The position numbers and the translations under genes are program-made. The notes beneath the pieces are model-generated. The model did no database searches, was not told where the DNA came from, and saw nothing but the letters and a program-made list of their open reading frames with translations. A stretch of DNA of 64,000 nucleotides from Motiliproteus sp. MSK22-1 (GTDB lineage Bacteria > Pseudomonadota > Gammaproteobacteria > Pseudomonadales > Balneatricaceae): assembly GCF_001968815.1 (NCBI RefSeq), contig NZ_MIEQ01000053.1:1-64000 (forward strand). Reading direction: 5' to 3'. This document shows, in pieces, positions 8,551-15,636 of this stretch (the stretch's first letter is position 1; the number at the start of each line of letters is the position of its first letter).

Positions 8551-9663
8551 ATGTTTTTCCGTATCTTTGTCATGCTTTTCTTTGCTGTAACAGGCTTGTT
8601 TTCCAGTCTGTCATTGCAGGCACAGCCTCGGGACTATTGGATGGTTGATGAGTTTCTTTCGACGCATCCTGGTCAGCGGGCCATCAGTCAGCACTTTGCT
8701 GATCAGGTTCGTAATGCAGCCCAGCCGCTGAGGGCTAATTCAAACCGGCCAATCAGAGTCTCTGTGATTTATCCGGGGGAGCAGGTTTCAGATTATTGGC
8801 GACGCAGTGTCAGCTCATTTGAGGCGCGGATGCAGGAGTTGGGCATTAAATATACGTTACGCAGTCATTACACCAAACCAGCGGTTGCCTTAAGAGAACA
8901 GGCAGAGCAAATTATCGGGGCATTGGAGGAGGAAGCTGATTTCCTGATCTTTACTCTGGATGCCCGTCGTCATCGTAGTATTGTTGAACGTATTATTGCG
9001 GCAGGAAAACCGAAACTGATTCTTCAGAACATAACTACGCCGATTAAAGCCTGGGGCGAACAGCAGCCTTTTATGTATGTGGGTTTTGATCACGTAGAAG
9101 GGACCCGGCTATTGGCTGACTGGTATCAGGAACGCCTGCCTAAGGCTGAAAACTATGCCCTTGTTTACTGGGCGCGAGGTTACGTCAGCGAGGCGCGCGG
9201 CGATAGTTTTATCGACTTTATGCGAAAAGGATCAAACATTCAGTTGTCCAGTGCCTATTACACAGATGCTTCCAGAGCCAGTGCCTATCAGGGGGCCAGC
9301 AAGGCTATCACAAAAGAGCCTGATCTTGATTTTATTTACGCCTGCTCTACCGATGTCGCCTTAGGGGTCAGTGATGTTATCAACGAATATGGCAAGCAGG
9401 GGCAGATTCTGGTGAATGGATGGGGAGGAGGCAGTGCTGAGCTGGAGGCCTTAAAGGCAGGGCGTTTGGATGTGACGGTTATGCGGATGAATGATGATAA
9501 TGGTGTTGCCATGGCTGAAGCCATCAAGCTCGATATTATTGGACTCGGGCATCAGGTACCGACAATCTACTCGGGAGACTTTGAACTGGTGACCAAGGAT
9601 ACCCCGGCCAAAGAGATTGAGCGTCTTAAGCAGCGTGCGTTTCGCTATTCCGGTGTGAACTGA
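8551..9663 (+). CDS. luxP: LuxP, periplasmic autoinducer-2 binding protein
   Basis: The 370-residue protein has a signal peptide (cleavage likely after LSLQA) and a periplasmic-binding fold very close to Vibrio LuxP. The residues known to hold the borated AI-2 furanosyl diester in LuxP all appear in recognisable context: Q, S and W in PGEQVSDYW, N in LQNITTP, R in SEARGDSF, S-T-D in ACSTDVAL, W in NGWGGGS and R in VMRMNDD. I chose the ATG at 8551 because AAGGAAG lies 5-6 bases upstream and it gives a compact signal peptide; a TTG at 8536 is the alternative. The neighbouring kinase has the matching LuxQ periplasmic domain, so the two should form an AI-2 receptor. Confidence 0.93.
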   Translation: MFFRIFVMLFFAVTGLFSSLSLQAQPRDYWMVDEFLSTHPGQRAISQHFADQVRNAAQPLRANSNRPIRVSVIYPGEQVSDYWRRSVSSFEARMQELGIKYTLRSHYTKPAVALREQAEQIIGALEEEADFLIFTLDARRHRSIVERIIAAGKPKLILQNITTPIKAWGEQQPFMYVGFDHVEGTRLLADWYQERLPKAENYALVYWARGYVSEARGDSFIDFMRKGSNIQLSSAYYTDASRASAYQGASKAITKEPDLDFIYACSTDVALGVSDVINEYGKQGQILVNGWGGGSAELEALKAGRLDVTVMRMNDDNGVAMAEAIKLDIIGLGHQVPTIYSGDFELVTKDTPAKEIERLKQRAFRYSGVN

Positions 9664-9665
9664 TC

Positions 9666-9743
9666 ATGCCCGTTCAACAGACAATGCCAGTACCAGTGCG
9701 ACAGATAATGAAAGAACAGCGAATGGCGTTATCGCGACAATGA
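9666..9743 (+). CDS. Possible 25-residue leader peptide upstream of the LuxQ-like kinase
   Basis: A short frame starts at ATG 9666, two bases after the luxP stop, and its TGA overlaps the ATG of the kinase gene (ATGA at 9740-9743). The kinase has no clear ribosome site of its own, so coupling through this mini-ORF is plausible. There is no homology evidence and it may be chance. Confidence 0.25.
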   Translation: MPVQQTMPVPVRQIMKEQRMALSRQ

Positions 9744-11560
9744 CAACTGTTTTATCTAAATTAAAGCTGCCGCTATTCCCTGTTATATTGTTTCTTACAC
9801 TGACCTCCTTTCTGGCGGCGGCAGCGATTCAGTTATGGTCCACATCGAAAATTGCCGAGCAGACCATTGATAATGAGATCCGCAATCTAACCAAGCAAAC
9901 CCACACCAGCCTGCAATTGTTTTTTGACAATCAATTGGGGCGTGCTGAGTTGCTGATCGGGCATTTTGCCAGTGATATGCCGCTGACTGAGTCTGTTTTT
10001 AACCTGCAGCGCCTGGATGCTGCTGATAACCTGGACCGACTCTATAACTCCAGGACCGGAAGCAATCTGGAGTTGCTGTTCCTGATGCTGGACGATAACC
10101 AAGTCTGGGTGGATGCCAGCTCACCTTTCTTTAGTAATTTAGAAGCCTTAGAGGCGTTACATCTGAATCGATTCAGTTTTGGTCGCTGGTATCTGTTCGA
10201 GCTGCCGGTGGCTAATGAGCCTCAGATTATTGCCTTGCGTAAAGAACCGATGATCGATACTGAAAGCGGTCAGGTCATCGGCTCGTTAGTAGGTGGATTG
10301 GTATTGTCAGGAAATTTACAGATGATTAATGAAGCCCGGCGTTATATCGGTCTTCCTGGAATTGCCCTGCGTTACCGAAACAACTTATTGGCTGAAAGTA
10401 CCGATAGCGCCTTAGGATTGGAAAATCATTTCCAGAAGATAGGAGGGAATGTTGTAGAGGCCTTCAGTCGCCAAGGACAGTTTGTCGTTGGCAGCTATTT
10501 TCTTCAGCTGGGGAATGAGCTTTCTGAGCTGGAATTTCTGACTTTAATTTCCTCAGACTCCTTTCAACAACTTAAAGACAGCTATATCGCCAAGGGACTG
10601 ACCCTGACTGTAATGATTCTGATTATTTCGCTGATCACCAGTTATTTGATCATAGTAATAGCTGTTCGTCCTCTGTTAAAACTGATAGGTCAGGCGAAGA
10701 ATACGATCTATCACGGAAAGGACATGCATGCGGAGCAAGGGCTGATTAATGAATACAACACCCTGGGACGTACCCTTAGCCAACTGATTAACTCCTTTCA
10801 TCGTCAACGAGCCTCCTTGCAGGTTGTCAATGATGAGTTGGAAGATCATGTTGATCAGCTAAAGCGCAGTAACCGTGAGCTTGACAGTTTTGCCTATGTC
10901 GCCTCCCATGATTTGAAATCGCCGCTGCGGGGAATAGAGCAGTTGGCCAGCTGGATCGAAGAGGATCTTGGTGAAAACGCACCGACAGATACGGTTCAGC
11001 ACCTGAAGTTAATGCGCAGTCGTGTCGATCGAATGGAGCGACTATTGGATGACTTGCTGACCTATTCGCGGGTCGGGCGAGCCAAAGCCGGATTAACGCT
11101 GGTTGATACCGGAGCTATCGTACAGGAGAGCTTTGCTTTCCTGGCTCCGCCTCCCGGGTTCAAACTGCTATGTGAAGGGGATTTTCCGACCCTTAATACC
11201 CTGCGGGTACCGTTTGAGCAGGTACTGCAGAATCTGATCGGCAATGCCATCAAGCACCATGGTGGCGAACAGGGGCTTATTCAGGTTGAAGTAGTGACAA
11301 CCGACAAAGGCTATCAGTTTACGGTGACAGATGACGGACCAGGTATTGATCCAAAGCACCATGACCGGGTGTTCGGCATGTTTCAGACATTACGCCCGCG
11401 GGATGAAGTGGAGGGCAGCGGTATCGGTCTGGCGCTGGTCGAGAAAATAGTGAATTTGTACGGAGGTGAAATCACTCTCTCCTCCGATGGTGAGCGTGGT
11501 ACCCGCGTTCGTTTTACCTGGCCCAACGAAGAAACCCTAAGGAAACAGTTAAATGAGTAG
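9740..11560 (+). CDS. LuxQ-like AI-2 sensor histidine kinase with phytochrome-type kinase core
   Basis: 606 residues. TM1 is about 12-31, a periplasmic domain 32-286, and TM2 about 288-309. The periplasmic part aligns with LuxQ (LLFLMLDDNQVWVDASS, then FSFGRWYLFELPV, then LRKEPMIDTESGQVIGS), which in Vibrio binds LuxP. The cytoplasmic part differs from LuxQ: a HAMP-like/coiled linker, a HisKA with YVASHDLKSPLRG (His about 391) of the bacteriophytochrome type, and an HATPase (NLIGNAIKHHG, DDGPGID, GSGIGLAL). There is no PAS and no receiver domain. The gene overlaps the Rcp1-type receiver by 8 bases, which points to that protein as the phosphoacceptor. LuxQ can also act as a phosphatase; which mode applies here is unknown. 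Confidence 0.85.
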   Translation: MTTVLSKLKLPLFPVILFLTLTSFLAAAAIQLWSTSKIAEQTIDNEIRNLTKQTHTSLQLFFDNQLGRAELLIGHFASDMPLTESVFNLQRLDAADNLDRLYNSRTGSNLELLFLMLDDNQVWVDASSPFFSNLEALEALHLNRFSFGRWYLFELPVANEPQIIALRKEPMIDTESGQVIGSLVGGLVLSGNLQMINEARRYIGLPGIALRYRNNLLAESTDSALGLENHFQKIGGNVVEAFSRQGQFVVGSYFLQLGNELSELEFLTLISSDSFQQLKDSYIAKGLTLTVMILIISLITSYLIIVIAVRPLLKLIGQAKNTIYHGKDMHAEQGLINEYNTLGRTLSQLINSFHRQRASLQVVNDELEDHVDQLKRSNRELDSFAYVASHDLKSPLRGIEQLASWIEEDLGENAPTDTVQHLKLMRSRVDRMERLLDDLLTYSRVGRAKAGLTLVDTGAIVQESFAFLAPPPGFKLLCEGDFPTLNTLRVPFEQVLQNLIGNAIKHHGGEQGLIQVEVVTTDKGYQFTVTDDGPGIDPKHHDRVFGMFQTLRPRDEVEGSGIGLALVEKIVNLYGGEITLSSDGERGTRVRFTWPNEETLRKQLNE

Positions 11561-12005
11561 TACTGTTGAAAAATACAACCAAGCATCGATTTTATTGGTT
11601 GAAGATGATGATGTCGATGCGATGGGCGTAGAGCGGGCGTTAAAAAAACTTAAGATCCTCAACCCCCTGTATCGGGCACGTAATGGCGTTGAAGCACTTG
11701 CCTTGTTGCGCGAGGAGGATGCCATCCCACGTCCTTATCTGGTGTTACTGGACCTCAATATGCCAACCATGAACGGGCTTGAGTTCCTCAGCGAGATTCG
11801 CAGTGACGAAGCGCTGACCGATTCAGTTGTGTTTGTATTGACCACTTCCAAAGCCGATGAAGATAAGACCGCTGCGTACCGTAAACATGTGGCTGGTTAT
11901 ATCCTCAAAAAACAAGTAGGTGACGGATTCATCGAAATGATTAAAATGTTGGACCATTATTGGCGGGTAGTGGAGCTACCCCATTCACAACCAAAAGAGA
12001 TTTAA
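11553..12005 (+). CDS. Single-domain response regulator, Rcp1 type
   Basis: A 150-residue stand-alone receiver. It has the acidic pocket LLVEDDDVDAM, the phosphoacceptor Asp in LLDLNMPTMNG, the switch T/S in VLTTSKADED and the conserved Lys in YILKKQVG. The pattern VEDDDVD plus LDLNMP and the terminal helix are characteristic of Rcp1-like regulators, which normally partner phytochrome-type HisKA kinases such as the one encoded just upstream. It overlaps the kinase gene by 8 bases and the next gene starts 6 bases later. Output is through protein contact, perhaps with the GGDEF-EAL protein. Confidence 0.9.
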   Translation: MSSTVEKYNQASILLVEDDDVDAMGVERALKKLKILNPLYRARNGVEALALLREEDAIPRPYLVLLDLNMPTMNGLEFLSEIRSDEALTDSVVFVLTTSKADEDKTAAYRKHVAGYILKKQVGDGFIEMIKMLDHYWRVVELPHSQPKEI

Positions 12006-12010
12006 AATAT

Positions 12011-13750
12011 ATGAAGCTGCTACTCATTGATGATGACCAGCTTGACCGGATGGCCGCTATCAGGGTGCTCAGACAGTCTGCGCAACCGATTACAGTCGTT
12101 GAAGCGGCTACAGCAGAGGAAGGAATCCAACAGTTAGAGGACCATCATTTTGATGCCATTCTTCTCGATTACCGGCTGCCGGATACCGATGGCCTGGACG
12201 TGCTGCGATTGTTGCGTATCAACCGTGGTACCTCGATTATCATGCTCAGCGGCTGTGAGGATGAAGAGCTTGCTGCCCGCTGTATCGAAGCTGGGGCTCA
12301 GGACTTTCTCTTAAAACAAGAGCTTAACTCCAGACACCTGTTGAGGTCTATCGCCCATGCCCGACAGCGCCACGGGTTGGAAATGGAGCTGCGCAAAAGC
12401 CATGAAAAGCTGCGGGAGCTGGCTCAACAGGACCAGTTGACCGGGCTGCATAACCGCTATTACTTTGAGAAGCAGCTGCGGGAGACGATTTCCCGAGCCT
12501 ATCTCTGTAGTGAGGAGCTGGCGCTGCTATTGCTCGATCTCGATAATTTTAAAGTCGTCAACGATACGCTTGGGCACGATGCAGGAGATCAGTTACTGCG
12601 GATCGTTTCTTCTCGATTGGCCAGTGTTGTTCGGGAAGGGGATCTGTTGTGCCGGTTAGGAGGTGATGAATTTGCTATATTGGCACACCACATTGATGAA
12701 GATGAGGATATTAATCACCTTGCCCATCGACTGATGGAGGTATTGTCAGACCCCATTGAATTACGCGGATCTGAAATTCACGTGACCACGAGTATTGGCG
12801 TTGCCAGTCTGTCCGTTTGCAGTGAAGGGACCGAAGGGCTGATGAAATGCGCCGATATTGCCATGTACCGTGCCAAAGATACGGGTCGTAATCAGATTCA
12901 TCACTATACCTCCATGTTGCATCGAGATATTCAGCAGCGAGTGCAGGTTGAAAGGGATCTGAGAAAGGCGGTAGAAGAACAACAGTTTGTCATTCATTAT
13001 CAGCCCCAGGTGACGGTAAGCGGAATGATTGTCAGCGTCGAGGCCCTGGTCCGCTGGCAGCATCCTCAGCGAGGTTTGCTGTATCCCGGGGACTTTATCG
13101 GAATTGCTGAGGATTCGGGACTGATTGAACCGATTGGTCGCTGGGTGCTGCAAAATGCCTGTCAGCAACTGGCCAGTTGGAAGCACCGTTTGACTGCATC
13201 GGGGCAGCAGTTGAGCCTGGCGGTTAACCTCTCTTCAGTACAGTTAAGAAAAGATAACTTGCTGCCGGCGGTGAATGAGGCACTGGCTACCAGCGGACTG
13301 GCTCCTGAAAACCTGGAGCTGGAGCTGACGGAAAACATGCTTATTGAGGAACCGGAGAAAGCGGCTGTCGTGCTGGAGCAGTTAGCTGGCCGAGGAGTCA
13401 CTATCTCGGTGGATGATTTTGGCACCGGGTATTCCTCCCTGAGCCATCTGCGAGTATTCCCGATCAGTACCTTGAAAATTGATCGATCATTTGTTCAGGA
13501 GATCGAGCATCGAGAACAGGATGCCCGGTTCTTTAAAGCGGTGACATCATTGGCGAAGACGATGGAACTGACCGTGGTGGCGGAAGGTGTCGAAACCACC
13601 TCACAGGCGAAACTCTGTCTGCAGGCAGGTTGCGACCGTCTTCAGGGCTATCTCTTTTCAAAACCAGTTCCCCCTGCACGGCTGGAAATGCTGCTCTTTT
13701 CCGAAGAAGAGGCAGATAGCATGTTCGAATTGGCTCCGCTTCCCTGTTGA
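12011..13750 (+). CDS. Response regulator with GGDEF and EAL domains (c-di-GMP turnover)
   Basis: Starting at ATG 12011 (the longer TTG start at 11960 would run into the upstream receiver), the protein has 579 residues. REC covers about 1-120 (LLIDDDQLD, phosphoacceptor in LLDYRLPDTDG, Lys in FLLKQE). The GGDEF domain has RLGGDEFAIL near 217 with an intact inhibitory site (REGD, five residues before it). The EAL domain has VEALVRWQHP near 343, plus NLSSVQL, DDFGTGYSSL and AEGVET. Both enzyme signatures look intact, so it could make and degrade c-di-GMP. As third gene of the LuxP/LuxQ-like operon it links AI-2 perception to c-di-GMP. Confidence 0.92.
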   Translation: MKLLLIDDDQLDRMAAIRVLRQSAQPITVVEAATAEEGIQQLEDHHFDAILLDYRLPDTDGLDVLRLLRINRGTSIIMLSGCEDEELAARCIEAGAQDFLLKQELNSRHLLRSIAHARQRHGLEMELRKSHEKLRELAQQDQLTGLHNRYYFEKQLRETISRAYLCSEELALLLLDLDNFKVVNDTLGHDAGDQLLRIVSSRLASVVREGDLLCRLGGDEFAILAHHIDEDEDINHLAHRLMEVLSDPIELRGSEIHVTTSIGVASLSVCSEGTEGLMKCADIAMYRAKDTGRNQIHHYTSMLHRDIQQRVQVERDLRKAVEEQQFVIHYQPQVTVSGMIVSVEALVRWQHPQRGLLYPGDFIGIAEDSGLIEPIGRWVLQNACQQLASWKHRLTASGQQLSLAVNLSSVQLRKDNLLPAVNEALATSGLAPENLELELTENMLIEEPEKAAVVLEQLAGRGVTISVDDFGTGYSSLSHLRVFPISTLKIDRSFVQEIEHREQDARFFKAVTSLAKTMELTVVAEGVETTSQAKLCLQAGCDRLQGYLFSKPVPPARLEMLLFSEEEADSMFELAPLPC

Positions 13751-13871
13751 TTCTGCCTTTGTGTTGATACTGTCTTTGTTGATAGCGGCTTATGGGTAAT
13801 TATAGGCGCGTTTTAGTATCGTTAAGCCATCCGTTGGCTGCTGTGAGAGTCGTCGGACAAGCATCGTCGGA

Positions 13872-13941
13872 ACAGATAAAGCACTATTGTGAAGACAGAT
13901 AAAGCACTACTGTGAAGACAGATTAACGCATTATAGTGAAG
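13872..13941. repeat. Three tandem copies of a ~23-bp unit
   Basis: Two units of ACAGATAAAGCACTAYTGTG-AAG (23 bp) are followed by a diverged 24-bp third (ACAGATTAACGCATTATAGTG-AAG) and a partial fourth. It lies in the 432-bp gap between the GGDEF-EAL gene and the zinc-ribbon gene. No other feature is seen in that gap. It may be a simple tandem duplication or a protein-binding array. Confidence 0.7.
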
Positions 13942-14182
13942 ACAGTTAAAACAGTGGAACAACCGCAGCAAAGTGCTGTCCACTGGTTTTAGAACTCTGT
14001 TTAAATCATGCTGTTAAGTCGATAAATTGAAATCAATAGCGTTGAATCCGTTGCGTTACATCGGTTGCACTCAATAAACGGATCCTTATCAAGGATCCTG
14101 TTATCAGCTGCGTTGTCTGTAACGGACTTATTAAAATGGCGACTGATTGAAGCTGTTGAGCCAGAAAGTAAGGGGAATATCT

Positions 14183-14521
14183 ATGAAGTGTCCACATTGT
14201 GATGTGTTGCTGCAAATGGCAGATCGACAGGGTATTGAAATTGACTATTGTCCGCAATGTCGAGGGGTTTGGTTAGATCGCGGGGAGCTGGATAAAATTA
14301 TTGATCGGGTAACGGCAGAGACAGTTAATCCATCGGTCGCCCCCCAAAACCAACAACCGCCTCAGGGGTATCAACAGCAGGGATATCAGCAGCCGCAAGA
14401 TTATCAGCAAGGACATAGCCATAAACAAAAATACGATCATCATAAGGGTTACAAGCAAGGCTATTACAAGCATAAGAAACGCAAGTCTGTGATCGGTGAA
14501 ATATTCGATATTTTTGATTGA
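14183..14521 (+). CDS. TFIIB-type zinc-ribbon protein with Q/Y/H/K-rich tail
   Basis: I place the start at ATG 14183 because AAGGGG lies just upstream, giving 112 residues. The N-terminus is a zf-TFIIB zinc ribbon: CPHCD near residue 3, then CPQCRGVWLDRGEL about 20 residues later. The middle is a low-complexity series of GYQQ/DYQQ repeats followed by His/Lys-rich sequence. The tail ends GEIFDIFD, a motif seen at the end of many members of this group. Function in bacteria is unknown; zinc binding is likely from the four cysteines. Confidence 0.85.
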   Translation: MKCPHCDVLLQMADRQGIEIDYCPQCRGVWLDRGELDKIIDRVTAETVNPSVAPQNQQPPQGYQQQGYQQPQDYQQGHSHKQKYDHHKGYKQGYYKHKKRKSVIGEIFDIFD

Positions 14522-14574
14522 TCAGCGATACAGATATCGTCTGTACGACAGAAAAAAGGCTGTACATTGATGAG

Positions 14575-14610
14575 AATACCCACTTGGATGATTAATCGAC
14601 GGTGGGTATT
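14575..14610. terminator. Stem-loop, 9-bp perfect stem
   Basis: AATACCCAC at 14575-14583 pairs with GTGGGTATT at 14602-14610 around an 18-base loop. It lies 54 bases after the zinc-ribbon stop. There is no strong U-tract, so its role as a terminator is tentative. Confidence 0.4.
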
Positions 14611-14798
14611 AACTCTTGATCAATCGACTTCCCTGTAGCAGTGCAGTGACAGGCCAAGAATGGTGAAATATATATATCATTTTTCATCTTAGTGATGTTG
14701 CTGACCGTGCCTATGTTATGATGAGGCCATCTCTGAGCGAGCGTTAGCGCTTTAAAGGTTTTCAAAAGGCACAGATTTTCAAAGGTATCGTTTCTCTG

Positions 14799-15461
14799 AT
14801 GGCTTCCGTAGCAGACAAGAAAATACAAAAGTCGAAAAAATCAGGTTCTCTGAAACCTGGACCGAAAAAAGCAGATGCTAAACAAGAAACCTCTCTGGAC
14901 CCGGACAATATACGCATTGGTCTACAGATTCGTGACCTGCGTAAATCCAAGCGTGTCACGCTGGCGTCTTTGGCGCAGCAGGTTAATAAATCAGTGGGTT
15001 ACCTTAGCCAGGTAGAGCGTGGGGTTTCGGCATTACCCATTCCGGTGCTGCAAGCAATAAGCACGGCGCTTGATGTCCAGATCAGTTGGTTTTTTCATGG
15101 CGATAATGAGGCTCCTGCAGAGGAACAGCAGTATATTGTTCGCAGCGGGATGCGACGGGCGCTGAATTTTACCGGTATGGGTATCAGAGAGGAGTTACTG
15201 AGCCCTCGTCTGAGTGGTCAGTTACAGATGGTTATGACCACTATAGAGCCTGGAGCCAGTGGTGGCAGTGAACCCCGTCAACGTAAAGACGAAGAGGGCG
15301 GCTTTGTACATTCAGGCACCTTGGAACTGACGATTGGTTCGCAAGTGTTTACCCTGAATACCGGAGACAGTTTTGCTCTGTCGGGTGATGAGCCCCATTG
15401 GTTTCGTAACCCCAGTGATAAATATACCGAAGTGATCTGGGTGTTGGTTGATACCTATTAA
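14799..15461 (+). CDS. XRE-family HTH regulator with C-terminal cupin domain
   Basis: 220 residues. A Lys-rich, probably disordered N-terminus (1-35) precedes an XRE helix-turn-helix (about 42-98: IGLQIRDLRKSKRVTLASLA, then VGYLSQVERGVSALP). A single cupin_2 barrel follows (about 145-220: GASGGSE, GTLELTIGSQVFTLNTGDSF, EPHWFRN). Such regulators sense small amines, amino acids or one-carbon substrates. It is convergent with the dimethylglycine/sarcosine-type oxidoreductase gene, whose expression it may control; that is inferred from proximity alone. Confidence 0.88.
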   Translation: MASVADKKIQKSKKSGSLKPGPKKADAKQETSLDPDNIRIGLQIRDLRKSKRVTLASLAQQVNKSVGYLSQVERGVSALPIPVLQAISTALDVQISWFFHGDNEAPAEEQQYIVRSGMRRALNFTGMGIREELLSPRLSGQLQMVMTTIEPGASGGSEPRQRKDEEGGFVHSGTLELTIGSQVFTLNTGDSFALSGDEPHWFRNPSDKYTEVIWVLVDTY

Positions 15462-15574
15462 GTCCCCCCTATAAAATTCAGAGGCTATTGGTGCGGCCTG
15501 ATGTTCGGTGAGAGTCTATTCATCCAAATAACCACCACCAGTTGGCAGCGAAAATCACCTGATAATCGTAATTG

Positions 15575-15608
15575 CCTGAAGCCCATCGATTTTTCTGCGG
15601 GCTTCAGG
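15575..15608. terminator. Bidirectional stem-loop between convergent genes
   Basis: CCTGAAGCCC (15575-15584) pairs perfectly with GGGCTTCAGG (15599-15608) around a 14-base T-rich loop. It lies between the convergent regulator and oxidoreductase genes, the expected place for a shared terminator. Confidence 0.65.
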
Positions 15609-15636
15609 ATCGTTGACGGATATGTTCAGTCTTGTC

